In this document: positions 1 through 7,678 of the stretch, piece after piece
Layout: each line of letters starts with the position of its first letter
Numbering within the stretch: the stretch's first letter is position 1
Origin: Speluncibacter jeojiensis
GTDB taxonomy: Bacteria > Actinomycetota > Actinomycetes > Mycobacteriales > Mycobacteriaceae
NCBI RefSeq assembly: GCF_029589495.1
Contig: NZ_JAAIVF010000001.1
Coordinates: forward strand, 744,001-808,000
Direction: 5' to 3'
DNA length: 64,000 bases
Translations under genes and position numbers: made by a program
The notes under the pieces: model-generated
Databases searched by the model: none
Seen by the model: the letters and a program-made list of their open reading frames with translations, nothing else
Told to the model about the DNA's origin: nothing

Positions 1-291
1 GACATGTTCGCCAAGGTCGAAATCAGTGGCGAGAACCCAAGCGGGACTGTCGATCTCGAACGGCCACCTTCGCAGCCGATGCGTGAGAATCGGCGCCTGC
101 GCCAGCCGATCGCCGATCCAACGGCAGAGCTCAGGTCGACTCATCTGATCATCGCCCAATCGCGCAGTATCAAGAAAGTAGACGTTCACCGTCGCCTGCG
201 TCGCCTGGTCGGTCTCGTGGTAGACGAACGCCGTATCCAACGCCGAGAGCGAATAGCATCCACCCGCTTCGGTATCTGCCCGGTCTGCCAT
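1..291 (-). CDS. WS/DGAT-family acyltransferase, N-terminal part (cut by window edge)
   Basis: Reading back from an ATG at 291 gives 97 codons open to base 1. The product contains LSALDTAFVYHE, then WIGDRLAQAPILTHRLRR and a DFDLGEHV-like segment, the typical start of wax ester synthase/diacylglycerol acyltransferases and parallel to the full-length relative at 2389-3816. The family transfers acyl groups from acyl-CoA to alcohols or diacylglycerol; the catalytic HHxxxDG motif would lie beyond the window, so activity cannot be judged. An in-frame ATG at 303 is an alternative start; 291 has a weak G-rich stretch upstream. The gene is last in a minus-strand run after three glycosyltransferases and may be co-transcribed with them. 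Family call is confident, exact substrate unknown. Confidence 0.8.
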   Translation of the reverse strand, partial: MADRADTEAGGCYSLSALDTAFVYHETDQATQATVNVYFLDTARLGDDQMSRPELCRWIGDRLAQAPILTHRLRRWPFEIDSPAWVLATDFDLGEHV

Positions 292-368
292 GAACGCCCC
301 CATCTGTGTTCGACTACAAACCAACGGCCGAATTCACCCGCCTGGCCGTGTTGGACTAATGGGAGGTA

Positions 369-1250
369 TCAAGCCCGCCCGATGATGCGGTCTTCTTCAC
401 TGCGGAAGAGTTGTTTGAAGGACTTGCGCCCCGTTTCCACGTCGAACGCCCGGGTGGGCAACCATGTCCACAGGTGGACCAGGCGGTTGGACCAGACCAC
501 CCCGTAACTGGCTCGCGCCTGCTTCAGGTCACCGTGTGCGCGATACGTGCGCGGCAACTGCGCCATGTATGCCCCGTACGAGAACGGGTTCGTGCGGAAG
601 CGCCGAGCAGACGTCTCCGCCCACATGTCGGCCGAGACTCCGATGGTGAAACCTGCCTTGCGCACGCAGATCGACAGATCGAGGTCGTCATAGATGTCGG
701 TCCTCTCGGAGACCAGGCCCCTCACCGCCTGCCAGCCATCCCTGGTGATGGCCATGTTCCCACCCGGGGCCATCTGCACGTCGTAAACGGCCCTACCGCC
801 GGGGTTCCGCTTCGCCAGGCCGGCCTCGAGTTCTTTGAGCTTGCCCTTCTCGAACTTCTCGCGATACGGCGAGTCGTAGGGAATGAGCGGGCCGGTGACC
901 GCGCCGACCTGGACCGGTGCAGATGCGAAGAAGTCCCGCAATGCGCGCGCCCAACCCGGTCTCGCGAACGTGTCGGCGTCCAGGCGCGCGATGACTGTCG
1001 ACCTCGCAGCGTCGAAGCCTGCTCTGCGCGCGTAAAACACTCCAGGTCGATTCTCGGCGATGATCCTGATCTTCGGTTCTCGCGTCTGAATCTCCCGAAC
1101 CACCTCGGCGGTGGCATCCGTGGAGTTGTTGTCGACCACGACGATCTCATCGATCTCGCCGATCTGCGCCAGCAAGCATTCAAGGGTGCGCCCGATACGC
1201 TCTTGCTCGTTGTACGCAGGGATGACCACCGAGACGGTAAGCGGTTTCAC
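369..1250 (-). CDS. Family 2 glycosyltransferase (copy 1)
   Basis: A 293-residue GT-A-fold glycosyltransferase without membrane segments. The nucleotide-sugar half shows VSVVIPAYNEQERI, VVVDNNSTDATAEVV and a DxD-type ARLDADTFARPGW near residue 95. A later DIYDDLDLSICVRKAGF block probably holds the catalytic acid. The C-terminal third (SARRF, AQLPRTYRAHGD, WLPTRAFD) is shared with the two paralogues at 1256-2149 and 3956-4873, so the three arose by duplication. The GTG start lies 5 bp after the stop of the upstream paralogue, implying one transcript. Donor and acceptor are unknown; proximity of WS/DGAT acyltransferases suggests a lipid or acylated sugar product, which is inference. Confidence 0.9.
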   Translation of the reverse strand: MKPLTVSVVIPAYNEQERIGRTLECLLAQIGEIDEIVVVDNNSTDATAEVVREIQTREPKIRIIAENRPGVFYARRAGFDAARSTVIARLDADTFARPGWARALRDFFASAPVQVGAVTGPLIPYDSPYREKFEKGKLKELEAGLAKRNPGGRAVYDVQMAPGGNMAITRDGWQAVRGLVSERTDIYDDLDLSICVRKAGFTIGVSADMWAETSARRFRTNPFSYGAYMAQLPRTYRAHGDLKQARASYGVVWSNRLVHLWTWLPTRAFDVETGRKSFKQLFRSEEDRIIGRA

Positions 1251-1255
1251 AGCGG

Positions 1256-2149
1256 CTACCGCTCCGCTGCAGTCGGGACAGGAAGATCTTTGCGTTTAGC
1301 GAAGATATTCTTCAGCGAAGACCGTTTCGTCTCGTGGTCGTACGCACGATTCGGAATCAGAAATGCCAGATACATCAGCCGGTTCGTCCAAATCGCTATC
1401 CGACTCACCCGCGCGGACTTGCGGTCGCCGTGGACCAGGTAGGTGGTCCGCAGGTGCCCTGTATATCGCCAGAAGGACAGCGGACCGGTAACGAAGCGCC
1501 GGCCCGAGACCTTCGCCGACATCCCGATGATGCAGGCCATCTTGAGACCTGCATCCCGGATGCACAGCGAGAGGTCGAGGTCTTCGTAGATGTCGGGTCG
1601 GGTGCTCAGCGAACTCCGCACCGCAGCCCAGGCTTCGCGGCGCAGAGCCATGTTCGGACCGCGCACGCTGGCCACCCCGACGGCCCCGCGCGGGTCATCG
1701 GACACGGCCATCCGCTGCGCGACCTCGCGGGTTTGGGCGCGCTCGAACAATCGTCGATAGAGCGGAGTCGAGTCGAACGGGGTCACCGGACCGGTTCCCG
1801 CGGCGACCTCCGAAGGAGCATTCCGGAAGTACTGGGTGACGGCGGCCGCCCACCCCGGCTCGACCAGTGTGTCCGCATCAATCCTGGCGATGACGTCGTA
1901 CTTCGCGGCATCGATGCCTGTATTGCGCGCCGGGATCAGTCCCGGCGACAACTCTTCGACTATTTGAATTCTGGAGCACTCGGACTGCATCTTCCGCACG
2001 ATCTGCGCGGTGCCGTCGGTCGAATTGTTGTCGACGACGACGATCTCACCGATATCGTCGATCTGGGCAATCAGTCGCTCAAGGCAATCCGTGATTACAT
2101 CTTGCTCGTTGTAGACGGGGATGACGACAGAGAGAAGCTGATCGTTCAC
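1256..2149 (-). CDS. Family 2 glycosyltransferase (copy 2)
   Basis: A 297-residue paralogue of the neighbouring glycosyltransferases. It shows LSVVIPVYNEQDVI, EIVVVDNNSTDGTAQ, the metal-binding ARIDADTLVEPGW, and DIYEDLDLSLCIRDAG, followed by the shared tail SGRRF, LRTTYLVHGD, WTNRLMYL and IPNRAYDHET. It starts at GTG 2149 and ends 5 bp before the next glycosyltransferase. It lies 239 bp downstream of the WS/DGAT gene stop, a spacer holding short inverted repeats, so it may have its own promoter. No signal peptide or transmembrane segment is seen, so it probably acts at the cytoplasmic face. The sugar it transfers cannot be told from sequence. Confidence 0.9.
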   Translation of the reverse strand: MNDQLLSVVIPVYNEQDVITDCLERLIAQIDDIGEIVVVDNNSTDGTAQIVRKMQSECSRIQIVEELSPGLIPARNTGIDAAKYDVIARIDADTLVEPGWAAAVTQYFRNAPSEVAAGTGPVTPFDSTPLYRRLFERAQTREVAQRMAVSDDPRGAVGVASVRGPNMALRREAWAAVRSSLSTRPDIYEDLDLSLCIRDAGLKMACIIGMSAKVSGRRFVTGPLSFWRYTGHLRTTYLVHGDRKSARVSRIAIWTNRLMYLAFLIPNRAYDHETKRSSLKNIFAKRKDLPVPTAAER

Positions 2150-2349
2150 CGACGCAACTTAACATTACGGTCACAGCGCAGCCACCGGTCGAATAATCAA
2201 TATTGTCGGAATTAATCCGACTATCAGTCCACCAATGGCGCTACTTCTGATCACAGCGTCCGTCGAGGCTGCTCCACAAACCGACTCCACCAGGGACTCG
2301 ACAGGACAACTTGCCGAAACGTGAGTCCAGTTCATAGCAATGTCATCCT

Positions 2350-2392
2350 GGTGATGTGAGGCACGTCATCACCGACTGAACGCTCGGTTCAG
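2350..2392. other. Two adjacent inverted repeats after the WS/DGAT gene
   Basis: GGTGATG (2350-2356) pairs with CATCACC (2367-2373), and CTGAAC (2376-2381) pairs with GTTCAG (2387-2392) across five bases. The second overlaps the WS/DGAT stop codon. Neither has a T-run, so they are not typical terminators; the second resembles a TetR-type operator. The rest of 2150-2388 shows no gene. Confidence 0.35.
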
Positions 2393-3816
2393 GCAGGCAC
2401 GCCGCCTACTCCGCGAACGACACCACTGCCGCGCGCCAGTTGCGCGAACGAATGGCGCAGTAGTCGCATGTACTCGTCCAACTCCGGCATCGCGTCACGA
2501 TCGACCGTGACAGCTACCGTCAACTGATGCGCCATGGACGCGATGAAGTGGCTCAAGGCAGCGCGATCGGCGACGGGCAGTACCCCAAAGGCATCGAGCG
2601 CCGTCGCACCACAGAAGTACAGGTCGTCGCCGTCGCCGCGAGCCACATTCGAGACCAGCGTGTTTCCCCCCGCGATCTCCACTGCGGCGCGGGCCGCAAC
2701 GTCACGGGCGTCGGCCTTCATGGCCGCCTTAAGGTACGGCGCCGGCACTTCACCCAACACGGATTCCGTCCGCAACACCGCCGGATGCTCCAATCGGCGC
2801 TTCTCGGCTCGGGTGGACAAGTACACCTCGTGCAGCCGCTGCAGCGGGTCCGCAACATCCGTGTGCAGGTTCACCGACAGCACCACGAATTGGTTGCCAG
2901 CATCGGACGACTGCAGCGACCGGACCGAGCGCGGTACCCGTGCGCCGAGCGACACGTCAGGAAGTTCGCCCGTCTCGCTCAGGTACGCGCGCAGCGCGCC
3001 GCCGATCACCGAGAGCACCACGTCGTTCACCGTCGCACCCGGTACCGCTGCCCGGATCGAGTCGACCGCCGCGATGTCGAACCGCACCCGCTCGATCGCG
3101 GTGCCGGACGTCAGCATCCGATTGAATCGAGTGACGGGCCAGCTTCGCTGCGGCGGCACGACCTCGCCTCGGTCTGCAGCCTCGGCAATGGTCCGGGTGT
3201 CCTTGCGCAGTTGCGTCAGTCCGGAGGCAAGTCGGACAGCGTTCGCCGGCGAGCGCCGCACCGCGCTGCCGAGCATTCGGGTGCGCGAGGCCACGGCCGT
3301 CGCATCTGCAGCCCCCTCGTCATCTACGGACTCCCCCGCGAACAAGGCACGGGCAAGCCCCACCGTGGCCGTCGCGTCGCCGACGCAATGGTGGAACTTC
3401 AACACGGCGACGGCGGCCCCGTCCGGGATGCCGTCGACCCCGGCCACGCCGGTGATCACGTGCAGTTCCCAGGGTGGGCGGTTCAACGACACGGGACCGT
3501 CGACGATCTCGCCCAGCAACTCACTCAGCATGTCCCAGCCGACGCCGGTGAACCGCGACAGCGAGACGTGGGCCTCGAGGTCGAAAGACGGATCGAAATC
3601 CCAGTACGGATAGTCCAAGTCGCCGGGAACGCGGCGCAGGCGCTGCCGGAAGATCGGTACGATCGCGATCCGTGCCGACAGCCATTCGAGCACTGCGGCG
3701 TGCGTCAGCCGCGCGCCCGAGGTGTCGAACACGTAGACATCGATGATCTTGCTTTGCGCGCCGAGTTCTTCGGCATAGATGTGTACGGCATCCGCCGCAC
3801 GCAGTTGTGTGGCCAT
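2389..3816 (-). CDS. WS/DGAT-family O-acyltransferase
   Basis: A 475-residue protein of the length usual for wax ester synthase/diacylglycerol acyltransferases. N-terminal condensation-like half: RRVPGDLDYPYWDFDPSF (near 65-80), PPWELHVI, then the catalytic block FHHCVGDATA near residue 143. The canonical HHxxxDG is HHxxxDA here, so the final glycine is replaced. The C-terminal half has NDVVLSVIGGALRAYL and ARVPRSVR, as in active family members. Expected role: esterification of acyl-CoA to a long-chain alcohol, diacylglycerol or another hydroxyl lipid. The ATG has GAGAGGA upstream. It sits between family 2 glycosyltransferase genes on the same strand, so the acceptor may be a glycolipid (inference). 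Confidence 0.92.
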   Translation of the reverse strand: MATQLRAADAVHIYAEELGAQSKIIDVYVFDTSGARLTHAAVLEWLSARIAIVPIFRQRLRRVPGDLDYPYWDFDPSFDLEAHVSLSRFTGVGWDMLSELLGEIVDGPVSLNRPPWELHVITGVAGVDGIPDGAAVAVLKFHHCVGDATATVGLARALFAGESVDDEGAADATAVASRTRMLGSAVRRSPANAVRLASGLTQLRKDTRTIAEAADRGEVVPPQRSWPVTRFNRMLTSGTAIERVRFDIAAVDSIRAAVPGATVNDVVLSVIGGALRAYLSETGELPDVSLGARVPRSVRSLQSSDAGNQFVVLSVNLHTDVADPLQRLHEVYLSTRAEKRRLEHPAVLRTESVLGEVPAPYLKAAMKADARDVAARAAVEIAGGNTLVSNVARGDGDDLYFCGATALDAFGVLPVADRAALSHFIASMAHQLTVAVTVDRDAMPELDEYMRLLRHSFAQLARGSGVVRGVGGVPA

Positions 3817-3890
3817 CCCGACGGCTTTCCTCTCAGCAGCCCGACAGTGCTGATACAGCGCCTCGCACGGCGCACGCTAAGCCATGGTGC

Positions 3891-3936
3891 CTGCGCGTGC
3901 ACGGACCCTGCACGCAGAGTTGTGGCAGATCACAAC
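3891..3936. promoter_or_regulatory. Two inverted repeats upstream of the WS/DGAT gene
   Basis: Between the WS/DGAT start (3816) and the upstream glycosyltransferase stop (3956), CTGCGCGTGCA (3891-3901) pairs with TGCACGCAG (3909-3917), and GTTGTGGCAGATCACAAC (3919-3936) is a second dyad with 6-bp arms. They lie about 75-120 bp upstream of the WS/DGAT start, consistent with an operator or a terminator of the upstream gene. The second dyad looks like a CRP/GlxR site but its spacing is two bases short. Confidence 0.35.
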
Positions 3937-3955
3937 GATGGTGCAGGTGTGACGC

Positions 3956-4873
3956 TCAGTCCTCCGATGCCGTCGGATCTGCGCCGCCACCCGACGTGGG
4001 GATCACCAGATCTTCGCGGCTCGCGAAGACGTTCCCCAGCGAGAACTTGCCGGCCTCCGCGTCATAGGCCCGGTTCGGCAGCCAATAGAACAGGTACATG
4101 GTCCGGTTCGTCCACATCTCGCGGCGACTGGCCCGGGCACGCTTCTTGCTGCCGTGCGCCTTCCAGGTCCGCGGCAGTTGCGCGGTGTACTCCCAGTAGG
4201 ACTTGCGGCTTGTCAGGAACCGGCGGCCGGACACGTCGGCGCGCATGTCCACGACCCCTGCGAGCCGGTAGCCGGCCTTCTGGACGCACAGCGCGAAGTC
4301 GAGGTCTTCGTAGACATACGGCTCCGTGGTCAGGTCGCCGCAGATCTGCTGCCACACCGACTTGCGGAAGGCCATGTTCGGCCCGCGCACGGCCTCGATC
4401 CCATAGATTGCGTGCTCATCCCCGGTTTCGGCCAGGATCCGCTCGATCGCCGCATCCTGCGCGCTCACGAAGTTGTCCCGGAAACTCGGCGGGGTGTCGT
4501 ACGGGACCAGCGGGCCGGTGACCGCGCCGACGTCCTCGGGCGCCTCCGCGAAATAGTCCGTGATCGACGCGGCCCAACCCTCGTGCACCATCGTGTCCGC
4601 ATCTATCCGGCCGATGATCTCCGACGTGGCCGCGTCCACGCCGGCGTTCCGTGCCGCGATCAGTCCCTGCGTCCGCTCCTTGATCAGCTTCAGCTTCGGC
4701 GACCGCGCCAGCATCGAGGTGACGATCTCCGCGGTGTCGTCCGTCGAGTTGTTGTCGACCACGATGATCTCGTCGATGCGGTCGATCTGATCGAACAGGC
4801 ACTCCAGCGTCTCGGCGATGACCTTGGCCTCGTTGTGCGCCGGAACAACGACCGACAATGTAGGCACACTCAC
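3956..4873 (-). CDS. Family 2 glycosyltransferase (copy 3)
   Basis: A 305-residue paralogue of the two glycosyltransferases further along the strand. It shows LSVVVPAHNEAKVI, IIVVDNNSTDDTAEI, GRIDADTMVHEGW with the DxD site, YVYEDLDFALCVQKAG, and the conserved tail SGRRFLTSRKSYWEY, AQLPRTWKAHGS, WTNRTMYL and LPNRAYDAE. It is the first gene of the glycosyltransferase/WS-DGAT run. Translation starts at GTG 4873 with no clear ribosome binding site; a TACTTT element 6 bases upstream suggests a leaderless transcript. Soluble, cytoplasmic by appearance. Substrate unknown. Confidence 0.9.
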   Translation of the reverse strand: MSVPTLSVVVPAHNEAKVIAETLECLFDQIDRIDEIIVVDNNSTDDTAEIVTSMLARSPKLKLIKERTQGLIAARNAGVDAATSEIIGRIDADTMVHEGWAASITDYFAEAPEDVGAVTGPLVPYDTPPSFRDNFVSAQDAAIERILAETGDEHAIYGIEAVRGPNMAFRKSVWQQICGDLTTEPYVYEDLDFALCVQKAGYRLAGVVDMRADVSGRRFLTSRKSYWEYTAQLPRTWKAHGSKKRARASRREMWTNRTMYLFYWLPNRAYDAEAGKFSLGNVFASREDLVIPTSGGGADPTASED

Positions 4874-4888
4874 CGCGCGAAAGTATCA
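4874..4888 (-). promoter_or_regulatory. Possible leaderless promoter of the glycosyltransferase run
   Basis: On the minus strand TGATACTTT (extended -10 form TGnTANNNT) ends six bases before the GTG at 4873, and no Shine-Dalgarno is present. This fits actinobacterial leaderless promoters. No convincing -35 box is seen. Confidence 0.4.
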
Positions 4889-4940
4889 GGTCGCCTGGTC
4901 GGCGCCCCTGTCGAGGACCGTCCCGCGAGCACGCCGTCCG

Positions 4941-5546
4941 TCACCGCACCCGCTCGCCCAGCGCGCCGTCGAGCGTCGCTGCCCACTGCCGCACGATCTG
5001 TTTGCGGCGGGCCGAGTCGTCGGTGAGCACGTCCGCCAGGCCCAGCCCGCGCCCCATGTCCAGCGTGGCCTGCACCAGCCGGTGCACCACCGGATCCGCG
5101 TCGTCGACGCCGAGCAGTTCGATCGCGGTGCGGTGCGCGACCCGGCCGAACTTCGCCTCCAACGGCACCACCCGCTCGCGCAGCGCCGGGTCCGCGGCCG
5201 CCGCCGTCCACACCTGCAGCGCGGCCTTGAACAGCGTGCCGGTGAAATAGTCGAGCAGGCGGTCGACGACCGCCTCGGTGCGCCCCTCGCCCTCCGGCAG
5301 CGCCGTCGCCTCATCCATGGCCAGCGCCATCCGATGGTCGAACATGTAGTCCAGCGCGGCGGTGATCAGGTCCTCGCGGGTCGGGAAGTGGTGCTGCGCC
5401 GCGCCGCGCGACACCCCCGCCCGCTCCGCGACCACGGCCACCGTCGTCGCGGTCCAGCCGCGCTCGGCCAGACAGTCGATGGTCGCCTCGAGCAGACGCT
5501 GCCGGGTGGCCCGGCTGCGGTCCTGTTTCGGCTCGCGCGACGTCAT
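4941..5546 (-). CDS. TetR/AcrR-family transcriptional regulator
   Basis: A 201-residue repressor with an N-terminal helix-turn-helix (TTVAVVAERAGVSRGAAQHHF, residues about 37-56) and an all-helical ligand domain. RATRQRLLEATIDCLAERGW precedes the recognition region. GGAGG sits nine bases before ATG 5546. It is the last gene on the minus strand after the enoyl-CoA hydratase, 65 bp away, so it is the likely regulator of the carboxylase/dehydrogenase operon; ligands of such regulators are often acyl-CoAs. That target is inferred from position only. Confidence 0.9.
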   Translation of the reverse strand: MTSREPKQDRSRATRQRLLEATIDCLAERGWTATTVAVVAERAGVSRGAAQHHFPTREDLITAALDYMFDHRMALAMDEATALPEGEGRTEAVVDRLLDYFTGTLFKAALQVWTAAAADPALRERVVPLEAKFGRVAHRTAIELLGVDDADPVVHRLVQATLDMGRGLGLADVLTDDSARRKQIVRQWAATLDGALGERVR

Positions 5547-5564
5547 CGACCTGTTCCTCCGTTA

Positions 5565-5624
5565 CCTCACAGCGCCCGACCTCATAGGGCCCGACCTCAC
5601 CGGGCCAAGCCTCACTGGGCCCAG
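5565..5624. repeat. 15-bp tandem repeat, four copies
   Basis: Four head-to-tail 15-bp units (5565-5579, 5580-5594, 5595-5609, 5610-5624) of the form CCTCAnnGGGCCCGA with one to four differences. The last copy includes the stop codon and final codons of the enoyl-CoA hydratase. The block fills the spacer to the TetR gene. Confidence 0.85.
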
Positions 5625-6403
5625 CTGGGCCGGCGCTTCTGCAGAAAGGCCATCATCCCTTCCATGGCCTCGGGCGTTCCGAACAGCCTCGCCGACTGCG
5701 CGGCCAGCCCCTCCGCCCGCTCGTCGAACGCCGCCAGCGTCGCCGCGGTGGTCAGCGCCTTCGACTCGGCCAGGCCCTGCGGCGAGCCCAGCCGCAGCTG
5801 CTCCACGATCCCGGCGGTCACCTCGACGGCATCGTCGGCGGCCACAGTGACCAGCCCCAGCCGCTCGGCCTCGGCCGGACCGAACTTCTCGCCGGTCAGG
5901 AAATAGCGGCTCGCCGCCCGCGAGGTCAGCCGCGGCAGCACGGTCAGCGAGATGATCGACGCCGCCAGCCCCAGCCGCGCCTCGGTCAGCGCGAACGTGC
6001 ACTTCGGGCCCGCGACGACGATGTCGCACGCCCCGACCAGCCCCATCCCACCGGCGCGCACGTGCCCGTCGATGCGCCCGACCACCGGCTTGGGCAGTTC
6101 GACGATCGAGCGCAGCAGGGTCGTCATCGCCTGGGTCCGCTCGGCCGCCAGCTGCGCCGGATCGGCAGCGCCTGCGCCCGCAGCCGCCTCCGCCAGATCT
6201 GCACCGGCGCAGAATGTTCCGCCGGTGTGGGTGAGCACGACCGCGCGCACCGCCGGGTCGACGGCCGCCTCGGTCAGGCCCTGGCTGAACTCGGCAACCA
6301 GCCGGGTGGAGATCGCGTTGCGGTTGTGCGGGGAGTCGAGCGTGAGCGTCGCGACGCCGCCGTCGACGGCGTAGCGGACGTAGGGTCCTGCCGGTGTGGT
6401 CAT
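5612..6403 (-). CDS. echA7: Enoyl-CoA hydratase/isomerase family protein (EchA7-like)
   Basis: A 263-residue crotonase-fold protein. It has the oxyanion-hole segment FCAGADLAEAA (near 65), GHVRAGGMGLVGACDIVV, and ALTEARLGLAAS, where the glutamate sits at the position of a hydratase catalytic acid. Start chosen at ATG 6403 because GGGAGG lies seven bases upstream; an upstream in-frame codon at 6445 lacks this. In the accA2-type gene order it follows acyl-CoA dehydrogenase and carboxylase genes, so it probably hydrates a 2-enoyl or 3-methylglutaconyl-like CoA. It is separated from the upstream dehydrogenase by 114 bp rich in palindromes and may be transcribed separately. The symbol rests on synteny with M. 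tuberculosis. Confidence 0.88.
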   Translation of the reverse strand: MTTPAGPYVRYAVDGGVATLTLDSPHNRNAISTRLVAEFSQGLTEAAVDPAVRAVVLTHTGGTFCAGADLAEAAAGAGAADPAQLAAERTQAMTTLLRSIVELPKPVVGRIDGHVRAGGMGLVGACDIVVAGPKCTFALTEARLGLAASIISLTVLPRLTSRAASRYFLTGEKFGPAEAERLGLVTVAADDAVEVTAGIVEQLRLGSPQGLAESKALTTAATLAAFDERAEGLAAQSARLFGTPEAMEGMMAFLQKRRPSWAQ

Positions 6404-6429
6404 GGGCGCCTCCCGGTGCCGAAGTAGCT

Positions 6430-6504
6430 GCGCCTTTCCGCACACAAATCGAGTCGACTCCGCATAAACCGCGGTTTCAGCGCGACTTGTGTCGGAGAAA
6501 GCGC
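6430..6504. promoter_or_regulatory. Nested palindromes between acyl-CoA dehydrogenase and hydratase genes
   Basis: The 114-bp spacer holds three dyads: an imperfect inverted repeat (6430-6451 against 6482-6504, sharing CACAA and TCG blocks), GAGTCGACTC at 6451-6460, and AAACCGCGGTTT at 6466-6477. The two inner ones are perfect palindromes. Spacers elsewhere in this operon are minus 4 to 8 bp, so this is the one place for an internal promoter/operator or a processing hairpin. No T-run follows. Confidence 0.5.
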
Positions 6505-6517
6505 ATGGGGTGGGTGA

Positions 6518-7678
6518 TCAATACGACCGCGGCAGCCCGAGACTGTGCTGCGCGACGAAGTTGAGGATCATCTCGCGGCTGACCGGGGCGATCCGGGCGA
6601 TGCGGGCCGCGCCGAGCATCGCCGCCAGCCCGGTCTCGGCCATCAACCCCGACCCGCCGTGGGTCTGCACCGCCCGGTCCAGCGCAGCGATGCTGGCCTC
6701 GGCGGCGGCATACTTGGCCATGTTCGCCGCCTCGGCCGCGCCCATGTCGTCGCCGCTGTCGTAGAGCGTGGCGGCCTTCTGCATCATCACCTTGGCCAGC
6801 TCGAGCTCGATCTTGATCTGCGCCAACGGATGCGCGATGCCCTGGTGCGCGCCGATCGGCGTCTTCCACACCTGCCGCTCGCGGGCGTACTCGACCGCGC
6901 GGTCGAGCGCGTAGCGGCCCATGCCGACGGCCATCGCCGAGCCGAGAATCCGCTCGGGGTTCAGCCCTGCGAACAACTGCATCAGCGCCGCGTCCTCGCG
7001 GCCGACCAGCGCGTCGGCGGGCAACCGCACGTCGTCGAGAAACAGCGTGAACTGGTGGTCCGGCTCGACGATGTCCATGTCCATCTGCTGCTGAACGAAG
7101 TTCGGCGTGTCGGTGGGGACGATGAACAACGCCGGCTTGAGCTTGCCGGTCTTGTGGTCCTCGGTGCGCGCGACGATCAGCACCGCGTCGGCCTGGTCGA
7201 CGCCGGAGATGAAGACCTTCTGACCGTGCAGGATCCAGTCTGCGCCGTCGCGCCGGGCGGTGGTGGTGATCTGGTGCGAGTTCGAGCCGGCATCGGGCTC
7301 GGTGATGCCGAACGCCATGATCTTCGAGCCGTCGGCCAGCCCCGGCAGCCAGGCGTCCTTCTGCGCGTCGGTGCCGTACTTGGCGATGATCGTGCCGCAG
7401 ATCGCCGGGGAGACGACGACCAGCAGCAGCCCGGCCCCCTTCGCGGCGAGCTCCTCCTGCACCAGCGCCAGCTCGTAGATGCCGGCCCCGCCGCCGCCGT
7501 ACTCCTCGGGCAGGTTGACGCCCAGGAAGCCGAGCTTGCCGGCCTCGCTCCACAATTCGGTCAGCGGCTCGCCCGCACGCGCCTTGGGCAGCACGTAGTC
7601 GCGGTAGTTGTAACGATCCCCCAACGAGGCGACCGCCGCGCGCAATTCCTGCTGGGTGTCGGTCTCGATGAAACTCAT
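6518..7678 (-). CDS. fadE12: Acyl-CoA dehydrogenase (FadE12-like)
   Basis: A 386-residue FAD enzyme forming a 2,3 double bond in an acyl-CoA and passing electrons to ETF. N-terminal helical domain, then FGITEPDAGSNSH (near 125), the flavin/substrate region, and the C-terminal helical domain with AVQTHGGSGLMAE. The usual C-terminal YEGT catalytic motif is missing (ARIAPVSREMIL instead). A glutamate in GLNPERILGSAMAVGMG occupies the helix-G position used as base in isovaleryl-CoA dehydrogenase, pointing to branched substrates. Its ATG overlaps the stop of the carboxylase alpha gene by 4 bp (ATGA), so translation is coupled. Confidence 0.93.
   Translation of the reverse strand: MSFIETDTQQELRAAVASLGDRYNYRDYVLPKARAGEPLTELWSEAGKLGFLGVNLPEEYGGGGAGIYELALVQEELAAKGAGLLLVVVSPAICGTIIAKYGTDAQKDAWLPGLADGSKIMAFGITEPDAGSNSHQITTTARRDGADWILHGQKVFISGVDQADAVLIVARTEDHKTGKLKPALFIVPTDTPNFVQQQMDMDIVEPDHQFTLFLDDVRLPADALVGREDAALMQLFAGLNPERILGSAMAVGMGRYALDRAVEYARERQVWKTPIGAHQGIAHPLAQIKIELELAKVMMQKAATLYDSGDDMGAAEAANMAKYAAAEASIAALDRAVQTHGGSGLMAETGLAAMLGAARIARIAPVSREMILNFVAQHSLGLPRSY

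Noticed and set aside
4-507. Plus-strand frame at the left edge
   Set aside because: It overlaps the WS/DGAT fragment and the end of the glycosyltransferase on the minus strand, and its product has no recognisable domain.
3919-3936. CRP/GlxR binding site
   Set aside because: The TGTG and CACA halves are separated by 6 bases instead of 8, so it does not fit the consensus.
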